Origin: CAILZL01 sp963748005
GTDB taxonomy: Bacteria > Pseudomonadota > Gammaproteobacteria > Steroidobacterales > Steroidobacteraceae
DNA: 64,000 nt
Assembly (NCBI GenBank): GCA_963748005.1
Contig: CAVVHH010000002.1
Location: 2,604,001-2,668,000, forward strand
Direction: 5' to 3'
The translations under genes were made by a program, and so were the position numbers. Below, one piece after another: positions 35,231 through 44,408 of this stretch. Each line of letters opens with the position of its first letter. Position 1 is the stretch's first letter. The notes under the pieces were generated by a model. It made no database searches. It was not told where the DNA came from and was given only the letters and a program-made list of their open reading frames with translations.

Positions 35231-36757
35231 ATGAGCGATGTGATGCGACGGAATCGAAAAACCAATGATCGAGACACTTTGAGTGCAATAGCCACAATTC
35301 TGGCGGTTGCGCTGGTGTTCGTTCTCAGTTCGGCAGATGTGGTGCGGGCACAACCGGCGCGGGGTTCGTTGCCTGATCCCAAAACATTCCAGTATCGGGA
35401 TCTGGGGCGAGAGCTGTCGAACAAGATGGCAGGCACGTATGTCGTCACAACTGTCGGCGATGTACTGATGATGGAGCCGGTCAGCAAGATGATCGATCCG
35501 AAAATCCAGCAGGTGCTGCGCGATGCTGATACGACTGTTGGCAACATGGAAGTGACGATCATCGACCGTCGCAACTGGACTTCCGGTTTTGCTTCCAACT
35601 TCTCCCCGAAGGAGACGGCTGCAGATGTTGCCGCCCTGGGTTTTGATCTGATGACCGGCGCGAACAATCACGCCTTCGACATGGGAGAGGAAGGCTCGAG
35701 GTCCAGCGCCAAATGGTTGGCTGAGCAAGGCATTCCCCTGGCCGGAGTCGGTCCGACGCTGTCTACAGCGCGCATGCCGGTATTCCAGCTGACAGCCAAA
35801 GGGAGGGTTGGTATGGTGGGCGCATATACGTCCCCGGGCGCTGCGGCCGCCAGTGACAAGGTCGGCAACATGGGTTACGAACGCTGGGGCGTCAATCCCG
35901 TGCGCCTGACCACCTGGAACGTGGTCACCCGGCCGCAGCTGGAATATCTCAGGGGCATACGTGACGAAATTGTGGCGCGGCGTGCAGAGCTCAAGGACTC
36001 GGCCCCAATCGCAATACCGAAGAACGATGCCGACCGCGTACAGATATTCAGCGAGAACTACATCGTGGGGCCCAAAGTTGGGGAATATCGCTATGAGATC
36101 AACAAGGACGACCTTCAAGCCAATCTGCTCGCCATCCGCAACACCAAAGAGAATGCTGACTTTGCCATCTTTACCATGCATGCCCATCAGAATCGGTATG
36201 CATTCCAGCAAGTGTATGTGGACCACTATCCTGGTCAGTTCATCATCGACTTTGCGCATGCACTGATCGACAATGGCGCTGATATCTACCTTGGACACGG
36301 CGAGCATTCGTTGCAGGGGATCGAGATCTACAAAGGCAGGCCGATTTTCTACGGCCTCGGGGCATTCATGCTTCAGGAGATCACCGTAGATGCGAGTGAT
36401 CTGCCTCCGCGCATGACATCCATTGAGGCGGATGAACTGCCCACGGACAGGCTGCAAACGCCCGATGTGCTGGTGGCGGTGCTGGCAACGTCCAGATATC
36501 AGGACGGCAAGCTGGCCGAGGTTCGGCTCTATCCGGTCGAACTGGGCGTGGGGAAAAATCGGCCATGGTCGAGGATGGGCATTCCTCAAACAGCGCCGCC
36601 CGAGCTGGCTCAGGAAATCCTGGCCAGGGTGCAGGAGTATTCAGAGCCGTTCAAGACAAAGATCAGTATTGAGAAAGGCATTGGTGTCATTCGCGTACCT
36701 CCCGAGGCCACCGTGCCGATCGGAGCGGAGATTCGTGCGACGTTTACAACCCATTAG
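35231..36757 (+). CDS. CapA-family (PGA_cap) exported protein
   Basis: About 508 residues. A signal or anchor helix (LSAIATILAVALVFVLSS) leads into the metallophosphoesterase-like CapA fold: VVTTVGDVLMMEP, GNMEVTIIDRRNW, LGFDLMTGANNHAFDMGEEG, VGMVGAYTSPG, FAIFTMHAHQNRY and DIYLGHGEHSLQGIEIYKG. In Bacillus CapA this fold serves in poly-gamma-glutamate capsule production, but most relatives are not capsule enzymes, and no capB/capC-like genes are nearby. The start is uncertain among GTG 35183, ATG 35231 and ATG 35243; none has a good ribosome site. Confidence 0.85.
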   Translation: MSDVMRRNRKTNDRDTLSAIATILAVALVFVLSSADVVRAQPARGSLPDPKTFQYRDLGRELSNKMAGTYVVTTVGDVLMMEPVSKMIDPKIQQVLRDADTTVGNMEVTIIDRRNWTSGFASNFSPKETAADVAALGFDLMTGANNHAFDMGEEGSRSSAKWLAEQGIPLAGVGPTLSTARMPVFQLTAKGRVGMVGAYTSPGAAAASDKVGNMGYERWGVNPVRLTTWNVVTRPQLEYLRGIRDEIVARRAELKDSAPIAIPKNDADRVQIFSENYIVGPKVGEYRYEINKDDLQANLLAIRNTKENADFAIFTMHAHQNRYAFQQVYVDHYPGQFIIDFAHALIDNGADIYLGHGEHSLQGIEIYKGRPIFYGLGAFMLQEITVDASDLPPRMTSIEADELPTDRLQTPDVLVAVLATSRYQDGKLAEVRLYPVELGVGKNRPWSRMGIPQTAPPELAQEILARVQEYSEPFKTKISIEKGIGVIRVPPEATVPIGAEIRATFTTH

Positions 36758-36831
36758 AAACGAAACGTACTGAGTAATGCGAACGGCAATGGAACTGATC
36801 AAGGCGAATTAAAATCAGAAGCGGCAGAATC

Positions 36832-37791
36832 ATGAAAAAGTTAGTCGTACAGATACTTGTTCTCATGCTTGCGTGCATGGGCGGCTGCGCCAAGGAAAAA
36901 GCCGGAGATCAGTCGCTTGCAAGCGCAGGTTTCGACGACAAGGCTTTATATGAGATGGGCTATGCCATCAAGCATATAACCCCGGTCACCCCGGAACTCA
37001 CTGACATGTCGCTCAAGCTGTTGCGAGCCTCTGCTGCGATGGGCAACGGCGAAGCAATGGTGCAATTGGGCGAAATGTATCTGGCTGGTCGTGCCCCGCT
37101 CGAAAATGGTCAGGATAACAATCAGGAAGCCATGAAGTGGTGGAACATGTCGTGGGAACATGGCACTACGCGTGGTTATCACAACCTGGGTCTGCTGTAT
37201 TACGGCGAGTCCGTGCCCGGAACGGGCGGCAAAGGCAAGGACGTCGTTGCGCAGGATTACAAGAAGGCTTTCGAATACTTCAAGGCGGCGGCCGACAAGG
37301 GCGACAGCAAAGCGACTCGCTACGTCGGTATCAGCTATGAAAATGGTCAGGGCGTACAGCAGGATTATGCCGAAGCGGCAAAGTACTACGAGAAGAACGA
37401 TGCGGGTTACTACCTCGCCAATCTGCTGCTGGAGGGCAAGGGCGTTCAACAGGATGTACCGAGGGCAATGAAGATCTATGAGGACGTCGCTGCGAAAGAG
37501 ACCGGTGGCGCTGCGGATCAATACAGCGCAGAAGCCCTGGCGCGCATCTACGAAGAAGGTCGCTTCGTCAAGGCGGATCAGAACAAAGCGCTGGAGTACT
37601 ATCAGAAAGCCGTGGAGTACGGCAGCAAGGAGGCAAAAGCCAAACTGACCGACTTTGCGGCGCGTCAGTACAAGGATGGCTATGCGCTGTTGAAGGCGGG
37701 CAAGTATGATGCTGCGCTGCCGTTGCTGTTGCAATCTGCAAGTCTGGGCAACGCCGATGCCTTGAAAATGACGGGTACTGGCAAGAAGTAA
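36832..37791 (+). CDS. Sel1-repeat lipoprotein
   Basis: 319 residues. N terminus KLVVQILVLMLACMGGC has a lipobox-like cysteine at residue ~19, so the protein is probably lipid-anchored. The body holds at least four Sel1/TPR-like repeats: EAMVQLGEMYLAGRAP, TTRGYHNLGLLYYGESVPG, DSKATRYVGISYENGQGVQQ and EALARIYEEGRFVKADQNK, each ~36 residues. Sel1 proteins act as scaffolds for protein contacts. It stands alone, with two hairpins downstream. Confidence 0.87.
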   Translation: MKKLVVQILVLMLACMGGCAKEKAGDQSLASAGFDDKALYEMGYAIKHITPVTPELTDMSLKLLRASAAMGNGEAMVQLGEMYLAGRAPLENGQDNNQEAMKWWNMSWEHGTTRGYHNLGLLYYGESVPGTGGKGKDVVAQDYKKAFEYFKAAADKGDSKATRYVGISYENGQGVQQDYAEAAKYYEKNDAGYYLANLLLEGKGVQQDVPRAMKIYEDVAAKETGGAADQYSAEALARIYEEGRFVKADQNKALEYYQKAVEYGSKEAKAKLTDFAARQYKDGYALLKAGKYDAALPLLLQSASLGNADALKMTGTGKK

Positions 37792-37805
37792 TCTCGTTGT
37801 ACCAG

Positions 37806-37833
37806 GTTGCAAAGCAGCATTCTGCTTTGCAAC
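37806..37833. terminator. Strong hairpin after the Sel1 gene
   Basis: GTTGCAAAGCAG/CTGCTTTGCAAC, a perfect 12-bp stem with CATT loop, lies 14 bases after the stop codon. It lacks a T-run, so termination is plausible but the element could also be an RNA-stability hairpin. Confidence 0.6.
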
Positions 37834-37854
37834 GAACAGAAGGCTGTTGCACTG

Positions 37855-37876
37855 GTTGGCACAATCTCGTGCCAAC
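37855..37876. repeat. Second hairpin downstream of the Sel1 gene
   Basis: GTTGGCAC/GTGCCAAC, 8-bp perfect arms with a 6-base loop, 22 bases after the previous stem and about 145 bases before the next gene. Possibly part of the same termination region or a protein-binding palindrome. Confidence 0.45.
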
Positions 37877-38021
37877 TTCGATGACTTCAGTGGCAAGGTT
37901 GCTGACGATGCGATAAAAAGAGACCGGCAAGGAGCGTGACCGGTGTTGCAGGTGGCGGGGTCGATCTCATTCTGCGATCAAGAACGAAACGAAAGAAATC
38001 GAAATCATCGGGGAGAGTTTC

Positions 38022-39443
38022 ATGAAGTTCCTCAGACTCACGCTGTTGCTGACAGCATTTTTTCTCACGGCTACTCCTTCGGCTTTCAGTGCCGACGCGG
38101 GAACAGCGTCCCTCAAAGAAGCGACGATCATTACCGAAGTGCTGGAGTGGGGCGAGACGGTGACGGCCCTGCGCCTGGAATACACCGATGAAATCGACAG
38201 TCGAGCCATAGAACACAGTAACGAGCATCCCGGCAAGATGACCTACCACCTTGTCAATGATCGATCCATCGCCAACCTGTATGTGAACAACAGCGGCAAG
38301 AAAGATGATGTGGGACTTTACGGGAAATATGTGTTCATCAATCTGACCATCAAGAATATGGATCAGACCATGTATCGGGATCAGATTACTTTTAACACCA
38401 CCAGTAAGTACCGGGACAAGCTGAGTGCGTTCTACGGCTTCCAGTCCGAGCCGATTGTGACCAGATCAGGCAAGGTGGTCGCACCGAACCGGTTCGTGAC
38501 GACTCGCGAGATTTCATTGGGGGTAGAGGATTTCACGACCTTTACATGGAAGAACGACAAGACCGGCCACACGTTGTATTACCACCTGTATATCCCCAAG
38601 GGATACGAGGCCAAGGGCAGCAATGCCAAAAAATTACCGCTGGTGGTCCACTATCCTTCCGGTGACTATTCCTACACCGACAGCGTCGGCAAGTATCGCG
38701 GCGCGCTGTTCACTCATCCCGACGCGCTGTACTGGACTTCCGAAGCGGCGCAGGCCGGTAACCCGGCGTTCGTTGTCACGGTGGGAGGTCCTGCGGATGC
38801 CAGCTGGAATGCAGAATTCGCCAGATCGGAAATGCAGCAGAACTACGTGAAGGTCATCGAGAAAATCATGGCCGACTACAGCATTGATCCCTCGAGGATC
38901 TACGCCATTTCGCTGGCGGGTGGCAGTGTACCGATGTGGAATACCATTCTGGCGAATGCGAGTCTGTTTGCCGCACAAATCAGCACCGCCTACGATCCTT
39001 ATCACGCTTTCAAGGAGTTGAAGCTGGGCGAAGATAATTTCGCCACCATGCTGAAGACCATGCCGGGCTGGTTTTTTGCGGGCCTGACGGATGGTTCCGG
39101 CGCCGGCAGTCTTGGTCCGAACGACACGCGCCTCAAGGGTGATCGTCTGAAGGATATCGCAGAGATCATGAACAAGAAGGGCATGAATATCGACATTGGC
39201 TACGGCAAGGAAGGCGAACTGATGTGGAATGGTCTGCTGCGCGGCGACAAGGCGGAGCAACTCGCCAGGACCCAGCTGACGCGTGCCAAGGACAGGAACG
39301 CGAAGCACCTCGTCACCCTGTACATTCCGGGGACCATTCCTCAGACCATGCACTGGTCCTGGAACGCGACTTATTCAAACGCTGTGGTTCGGGGCTGGTT
39401 GTTCCAACAGACCAATGATGCGCCCTATGTGCCCGCCAGATAG
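38022..39443 (+). CDS. Secreted alpha/beta-hydrolase (predicted peptidase/esterase)
   Basis: 473 residues with signal peptide (LTLLLTAFFLTATPSAFS). Residues ~25-190 are beta-rich (Ig-like N-terminal module), then an alpha/beta hydrolase domain opens with LYYHLYIPKGYEAKGSNAKK and KLPLVVHYPSGDYSY. The nucleophile region is IYAISLAGGSVPMWN, which fits the prolyl-oligopeptidase-like group where the elbow is relaxed; MHWSWNATYSN near the end may supply the histidine. This matches COG4099-type secreted esterases/peptidases. GGGGAGAGTTTC precedes the ATG. Confidence 0.82.
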   Translation: MKFLRLTLLLTAFFLTATPSAFSADAGTASLKEATIITEVLEWGETVTALRLEYTDEIDSRAIEHSNEHPGKMTYHLVNDRSIANLYVNNSGKKDDVGLYGKYVFINLTIKNMDQTMYRDQITFNTTSKYRDKLSAFYGFQSEPIVTRSGKVVAPNRFVTTREISLGVEDFTTFTWKNDKTGHTLYYHLYIPKGYEAKGSNAKKLPLVVHYPSGDYSYTDSVGKYRGALFTHPDALYWTSEAAQAGNPAFVVTVGGPADASWNAEFARSEMQQNYVKVIEKIMADYSIDPSRIYAISLAGGSVPMWNTILANASLFAAQISTAYDPYHAFKELKLGEDNFATMLKTMPGWFFAGLTDGSGAGSLGPNDTRLKGDRLKDIAEIMNKKGMNIDIGYGKEGELMWNGLLRGDKAEQLARTQLTRAKDRNAKHLVTLYIPGTIPQTMHWSWNATYSNAVVRGWLFQQTNDAPYVPAR

Positions 39444-39529
39444 TCGTCAAGATTCAACAAGAGCAAGTGGTTCGACACATCCGTCACCAGTTGGCGGCAA
39501 AGACTTCACATCAGACCTCGGGGATAGTC

Positions 39530-41071
39530 ATGAAAAAAAGCATCGTTATCTGTTTCCTTGCTCTGTCCATTGTTTCGCGCGCCTCTGCACAATCGAAGTC
39601 ATGTGAAGAGTTGGCAAAGCTCGAATGGCCCGACATGAAGGTGACGCTGGCGCAGGTCGTGCCGTCCGGTGCATTCACTCCACCGGCTGGAGGTCCGGGG
39701 CCCGCTCGTGAGCCCGCGCCGATATTCAAGACCCTTCCCGCGTTCTGCCGCATAGCCGTGACGCTTACCCCAACCGCTGATTCGGATATCAGGAGCGAAA
39801 TCTGGCTGCCGGCCTCCGGCTGGAATGGCAAGTTCCTGGTCGTTGGCAACGGCGGGTGGGCCGGCAATCTCAGCTATCCGAACATGGCTGAATCACTGGC
39901 GGCCGGCTACGCGACTGCCAGCACCGATACCGGTCACGCCAATGATGGCAGCCCCGCCGCGTCGTTTGCCTACAAACATCCCGAGAAGATGCTCGATTTC
40001 GGCTGGCGCGCGCTGCACGAAACCACCGTTACCGGCAAGAGCCTGATCAAGACCTTCTATGGCACTGCCACCCAGGCGTCCATTTACAACGGCTGTTCCA
40101 CCGGCGGTCGTCAGGGCATGAATGCAGTGCAGAAATTTCCGATGGATTTTGACGGCGCCATCGTCGGCGCCCCGGTGAATCCGATGACGCGTCTGCATGC
40201 AGGATCGCTGTACAACTCGATCTTCGCTCACAAGGATCCGGCCAACTACATTCCACCGGAGAAGTACCCGATGATTCACAAGGCGGTGATCGACGCCTGC
40301 GACTCGCTCGATGGCGTCAAGGACGGACTCATCGAGAACCCGATGGCGTGTCACTGGAGTCCGAAGGCGCTGCAGTGCAAAGCCGCCGATGGCCCGAGCT
40401 GCCTCACTGCGGCACAGGTCGAGATGGTGAACACGATCTATGGTGGCGCAATCAATCCGCGCACCAGGGAACAGGTATTCCCCGGTTGGGAGCGTGGTTC
40501 GGAACTGGGCTTTCGCGTCACTGCTGGACCAGAGCCTGAAGGCCCCGCCGTCGGCACGTTCCGTTATGTGGTCTTCCAGAATCCCGAGTGGGATTGGCGC
40601 ACGCTCAACTATGACACGGACATCGCGCTCGCCGACAAGATGGGTGCTGCGCAGATTGATGCTATTGCCACCGACTTGTCGCCGTTCTTCTCGCACGGCG
40701 GCAAACTGCTGATGTTCCATGGCTGGGCGGATCCCAACGTCGCGCCGCGTAATACCATCAACTACTACAACAGGGTGTTGCAGACCATGGGCGGCGAAGC
40801 CAGGGTGAGCGAATCCATTCGCCTGTTCATGGCACCCGGCATGGGCCATTGTGGTGGTGGCGAAGGACCGAACACGTTTGATCGCGTCGGCACCATGGTT
40901 CAGTGGCTCAGCACCGGAAAGGCGCCGACACAGATGATCGCTTCGCACAGCACCGATGGCAAAGTGGACCGCACGCGGCCGTTGTGCCCGTATCCGCAAG
41001 TGGCCAGATACAAAGGTTCGGGCAGCATTGATGAAGCGGCAAACTTTTCATGTGTGGCGGCAGGAAAATAG
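39530..41071 (+). CDS. Tannase/feruloyl esterase family protein, secreted
   Basis: 513 residues with signal peptide (IVICFLALSIVSRASA). It carries the CS-D-HC arrangement of the tannase family: nucleophile Ser190 directly after a cysteine in YNGCSTGGRQG, the aspartate in FHGWADPNVAP and a histidine followed by cysteine in GMGHCGGGEGP, so a disulfide probably links the catalytic Ser and His neighbours. Oxyanion and lid regions (VVGNGGWAGNLSY, YATASTDTGHAND) also match PF07519. Such enzymes cleave gallate, ferulate or other phenolic esters outside the cell. Start at ATG 39530, with GGGGA upstream. Confidence 0.92.
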   Translation: MKKSIVICFLALSIVSRASAQSKSCEELAKLEWPDMKVTLAQVVPSGAFTPPAGGPGPAREPAPIFKTLPAFCRIAVTLTPTADSDIRSEIWLPASGWNGKFLVVGNGGWAGNLSYPNMAESLAAGYATASTDTGHANDGSPAASFAYKHPEKMLDFGWRALHETTVTGKSLIKTFYGTATQASIYNGCSTGGRQGMNAVQKFPMDFDGAIVGAPVNPMTRLHAGSLYNSIFAHKDPANYIPPEKYPMIHKAVIDACDSLDGVKDGLIENPMACHWSPKALQCKAADGPSCLTAAQVEMVNTIYGGAINPRTREQVFPGWERGSELGFRVTAGPEPEGPAVGTFRYVVFQNPEWDWRTLNYDTDIALADKMGAAQIDAIATDLSPFFSHGGKLLMFHGWADPNVAPRNTINYYNRVLQTMGGEARVSESIRLFMAPGMGHCGGGEGPNTFDRVGTMVQWLSTGKAPTQMIASHSTDGKVDRTRPLCPYPQVARYKGSGSIDEAANFSCVAAGK

Positions 41072-41137
41072 CTGGCAGGGATTCAATCTCAACTCATGTC
41101 TGGGCCGAGCTGAGAGTTGGTGTCTCATGAGTCCGCA

Positions 41138-41169
41138 AGCGCCTGCCCGCCAGCATGCGGGCAGGCGCT
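41138..41169. terminator. Strong hairpin after the tannase gene
   Basis: AGCGCCTGCCCG/CGGGCAGGCGCT, a perfect 12-bp GC-rich stem with an 8-base loop, 67 bases after the tannase stop and 43 before the next ATG. No T-run follows. Confidence 0.6.
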
Positions 41170-41211
41170 GAGAACAGTGTTTATTCCTTTTGCGCGCGCT
41201 ATTCTTGTTGC

Positions 41212-43338
41212 ATGAATCGTCACGAGCGCCGCGCTGCGGCACGTCTGGGCAGGGGTACATTCGCTGCGGCATCGCCGGTCGCGGGCGATCCGTTCGCATT
41301 GGCGGTGCAATTTCACCAGGCAGGTCGTCTGGCAGAAGCCGAACAGGCCTGCGCGCAAGTACTGAGAGTCAATACACGCCATCCCGGTGCGTTGCATCTG
41401 CTGGGCGTGATCTGCCTGCAGACGCATGTTCCGCAGCGCGCTCTGGACCTGATCACCCAGGCGATTGCGATCGACCCCCGGCCGCACACCTTTCACAACA
41501 ATCAGGGGTCGGCGTTGCGTGCATTGGGCCGTCACGCAGAAGCCGAGGTCTGTTTCCGGCGCGCGCTCTCAATCAAGCCAGACTATGTTCGCGCGCTGGT
41601 CAATCTTGGTTGCGTGCTCTCCGACATCGGCAAACTGGACGACGCAATCGCGCCGCTGCGTCGCGCGTTGTCCCTGGCGCCGAACGATATTGACGGTTGT
41701 GTGAACCTGGCATTGCTGCTCCACAAACAGGGCGTACTGGAAGAGGCGGCAGCGTATTACGAACAGGCTGCGCGTGTTGTGGCGCAGCCTGTCGAGATTC
41801 TGCAAAATCTGGCTGGCGTGCGTCTGGCGCAGGGGCGCACGGCGGATGCGATTGCGGTCTTCCGTCGTGTGGTGCAGCTCAAACCGGATGATGCAGATAC
41901 ATGGCTGGCGCTGGCGGCAGCGCTGGAAGCGGAAATTCGTTATACGGAAGCGGTCGGTGCCTATCGCGAAGCAATTCGCTGCGAGCCTGCGCGGTCACAA
42001 TCGCACAATGCACTGGGCAATGTGCTGGCAGCGCTCGGCCAGCTTGACGAGTCGGTTGTGGCGTATCGCGAGGCAATCCGGGTAGCACCCGACAATCTGT
42101 CGGCGCGCTCCAATCTGATCATGACGCTGCATGCCGTGGCGAGCGTGTCGGCCACAGACATACTCGCTGAAGCGCGTGCCTTTGATGCGCAGGCACGGCA
42201 AGGCGCCCATGCCAGTCCACAAATTACTGTGTCGAATGCCTCCACTGCAGATCGTCCGCTGCGAGTTGGGTATGTGTCCGCAGATTTTCGCGTTCATCCG
42301 GTGGGCTTCTTTATGGAGCGTGTGCTGCCTGCTCATGATGCAAGCGCTTTCGAGACGGTACTCTACAGCGATGTGAATTTTCCCGACGAGCAGACCGATC
42401 GTTTGCGCGCTGCAGTCAAAATGTATCGCTCCATCGTCGATCAAAGCGATGCAGCGGTGGCCGCAATGATTGCGACGGATGGCATCGACATTCTGGTCGA
42501 TCTGGCCGGTCATACCGGTTCCAACCGGCTGGGAATGTTCGCGCGACGTGCAGCGCCCCTGCAGGTGTCGTGGCTCGGCTATTTCGGCACCACGGGTCTT
42601 GCCGAGATGGACTTCGTCGTCGCTGACAATATTGTCATGCCGGAAGGTGATGAAGACACATTCACCGAGACCCCGTTGCGCATCGACAGTCCGTACCTGT
42701 GCTGGTCGCCGCCCGGTGCGCACATTCCGGTGGGGCCATTTCCTGTTCTAGAGCGTGGCTACGTCACCTTTGGTTCGTTCAACAATCGCACCAAGCTCAA
42801 CTCCGAGACCCTTGCGGCCTGGGTGCGCATCCTGCAACGCGTCAGGGACTCGCGGCTGTTGTGCAAGTCATTGGCATTCGCCGACGAAGGCTGTCGCAAG
42901 GCATTGACTGCAGTTTTTGCCGAACAAGGTGTTGAACCAGAACGATTGCTGTTCGAAGGCCTGTCGCCCCGTGAGGAGGGCCTGCTCGCATACAACAAGA
43001 TCGACATCGCGCTTGATCCCTTCCCATTCGGTGGTTGCACGACAACGGCTGATACGCTCTGGATGGGTGTCCCTCTCGTGACGCAAGCCGGCGCACGCTG
43101 GTCGGGACGCATGAGTCAGACCATCCTCAACAGTGTTGGCTTGCAGGACTGGGTGGTGTGCGATGCCGAGACGTACGTCGACCTGGCAGTGCGGATGGCG
43201 TCCAATCTTGCTGATCTGGTGCCGCTGCGCGTGACACTTCGTCAACGGCTGGAGGGATCGGCTTTCTGCGACGGCACAAGTTTCACACGGCGCCTGGAAG
43301 CGGCGTATCGCGCGATGTGGCGATCGCGTCAGCGCTGA
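41212..43338 (+). CDS. TPR protein with O-GlcNAc transferase (GT41)-like domain
   Basis: 708 residues. The first ~330 form nine or more tetratricopeptide repeats. The second half is the SPINDLY/OGT catalytic domain: RVGYVSADFRVHPVGFFMERV, VDLAGHTGSNRLGMFARRAAP, WLGYFGTTGLAEMDFVVAD, VTFGSFNNRTKLN and DIALDPFPFGGCTTTADTLWMGVPLVTQ. Bacterial GT41 enzymes glycosylate proteins (for example adhesins) or unknown acceptors. The acceptor is not evident here; the only nearby candidate is the barrel-like protein at 43647. The ATG at 41212 lacks a Shine-Dalgarno sequence and follows a partial copy of the recurrent motif (GTGTTTATTCC at 41178-41187). Confidence 0.9.
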   Translation: MNRHERRAAARLGRGTFAAASPVAGDPFALAVQFHQAGRLAEAEQACAQVLRVNTRHPGALHLLGVICLQTHVPQRALDLITQAIAIDPRPHTFHNNQGSALRALGRHAEAEVCFRRALSIKPDYVRALVNLGCVLSDIGKLDDAIAPLRRALSLAPNDIDGCVNLALLLHKQGVLEEAAAYYEQAARVVAQPVEILQNLAGVRLAQGRTADAIAVFRRVVQLKPDDADTWLALAAALEAEIRYTEAVGAYREAIRCEPARSQSHNALGNVLAALGQLDESVVAYREAIRVAPDNLSARSNLIMTLHAVASVSATDILAEARAFDAQARQGAHASPQITVSNASTADRPLRVGYVSADFRVHPVGFFMERVLPAHDASAFETVLYSDVNFPDEQTDRLRAAVKMYRSIVDQSDAAVAAMIATDGIDILVDLAGHTGSNRLGMFARRAAPLQVSWLGYFGTTGLAEMDFVVADNIVMPEGDEDTFTETPLRIDSPYLCWSPPGAHIPVGPFPVLERGYVTFGSFNNRTKLNSETLAAWVRILQRVRDSRLLCKSLAFADEGCRKALTAVFAEQGVEPERLLFEGLSPREEGLLAYNKIDIALDPFPFGGCTTTADTLWMGVPLVTQAGARWSGRMSQTILNSVGLQDWVVCDAETYVDLAVRMASNLADLVPLRVTLRQRLEGSAFCDGTSFTRRLEAAYRAMWRSRQR

Positions 43339-43540
43339 CGAAACCTGCATTGCTGGCGGAAATTGCCGGCTTGCCACGCGGCTTCGAATATGTGGCCGAC
43401 GCGGAATTCCATCTGGGGTACGACGTGCGGTCGAGCTCCGGACCGCGGCGGGGTCCGGGTCGAAGACTTTCCAGCAACAGCTGCGAGTCACGACTGCAGA
43501 CTGCGCAACGGTACTCCCTGGCTGGCTGATGTTCATGATT

Positions 43541-43569
43541 TGTCTTCGAGTGCAAAGGGTGTTTATTCT
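43541..43569 (+). promoter_or_regulatory. Recurrent promoter-like motif, copy 3
   Basis: TGTCTT 43541-43546, 17-bp spacer ending GGGTGTT, TATTCT 43564-43569; the gene starts 77 bases downstream at 43647. Confidence 0.6.
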
Positions 43570-43646
43570 TTCCGTCCTTTGCCTAGATAATGCGCCCCTG
43601 ACCCGGACGGGGCGGACCAAAGAAAAACACAGGAGCTTTCATTGTC

Positions 43647-44408
43647 ATGCGGTTAATCTTATTGGCGCTTATTGGCTTGTGTTCGATGGGCTGGATGTCT
43701 TCGGCGCTGGCCCAAGCGGACGAGATCCAGGTGTACGACGGTGGTCTCGCCGATCCTGGAAAATTCAATCTGACATGGCACAACAACTACACATTCAGCG
43801 GCAGTACCGAAGCCGCGGAGCCTGGTGGCATACCGGTCGACGACTCACTGAATGGCGTGACCGAGTGGGCCTACGGCGTGAACAAGTGGCTCGAGGTCGG
43901 CTTGTATCTGCCCCTATATACGGTCGGTAACGGCCACGCAGTCATGAATGGTTACAAGCTGCGTGCCCTGGTTGCAGTCCCCAATGCAGCGGAGCGCACA
44001 TTCTTTTACGGGCTCGGCTTCGAATTGAGCCAGAACGCTGAGCACTGGGACAGCCACCAGACCACCTCCGAATTCAGACCGATTATTGGCTGGCACCTGG
44101 GCAAGTGGGACGTGATCTTCAATCCGATCGTGGATACCGCGTATGACGGGCTGGACAACCTGGTCTTTGCCCCATCCACGCGCGTGGCCTACAACGCTTC
44201 GCCGCAGCATGCCTTCGCCCTTGAAGAGTATGCCGACTTCGGCAAGGTAAGTGACTTCGCGCCCAGCAGCGAACAGTCGCATCAGCTTTTTGGTGTGTAC
44301 GATTACGCCGGCAACGGCTTTGAAATCGAAGCGGGCCTGGGCGTCGGCCTGACCAGTGCCAGTGATGATCTGGTGGCCAAGCTCATATTGGCCTGGGATT
44401 TGAACTGA
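43647..44408 (+). CDS. Exported hypothetical protein, probable small beta-barrel
   Basis: 253 residues with signal peptide (LILLALIGLCSMGWMSSALA). The mature sequence alternates hydrophobic and polar residues with aromatic ends (KFNLTWHNNYTFSG, WLEVGLYLPLYTVG, TFFYGLGFELSQN, WDVIFNPIVDTAY, FEIEAGLGVGLTSAS) and closes with LILAWDLN, a pattern typical of outer-membrane strands. I do not recognise the family. It sits after the GT41-like gene and is preceded by motif copy 3. Confidence 0.75.
   Translation: MRLILLALIGLCSMGWMSSALAQADEIQVYDGGLADPGKFNLTWHNNYTFSGSTEAAEPGGIPVDDSLNGVTEWAYGVNKWLEVGLYLPLYTVGNGHAVMNGYKLRALVAVPNAAERTFFYGLGFELSQNAEHWDSHQTTSEFRPIIGWHLGKWDVIFNPIVDTAYDGLDNLVFAPSTRVAYNASPQHAFALEEYADFGKVSDFAPSSEQSHQLFGVYDYAGNGFEIEAGLGVGLTSASDDLVAKLILAWDLN

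Noticed and set aside
35048..36589. Minus-strand open frame of 513 codons
   Set aside because: Antisense to the CapA-like gene, composition rich in His/Arg/Gln as expected from a shadow frame.
39893..40999. Minus-strand open frame of 368 codons
   Set aside because: Antisense shadow of the tannase/feruloyl esterase gene.
41159..41187. Partial motif copy before the GT41-like gene
   Set aside because: TATTCC with GTGTT is present, but the -35 position (GGGCAG) sits in the terminator stem and does not match.
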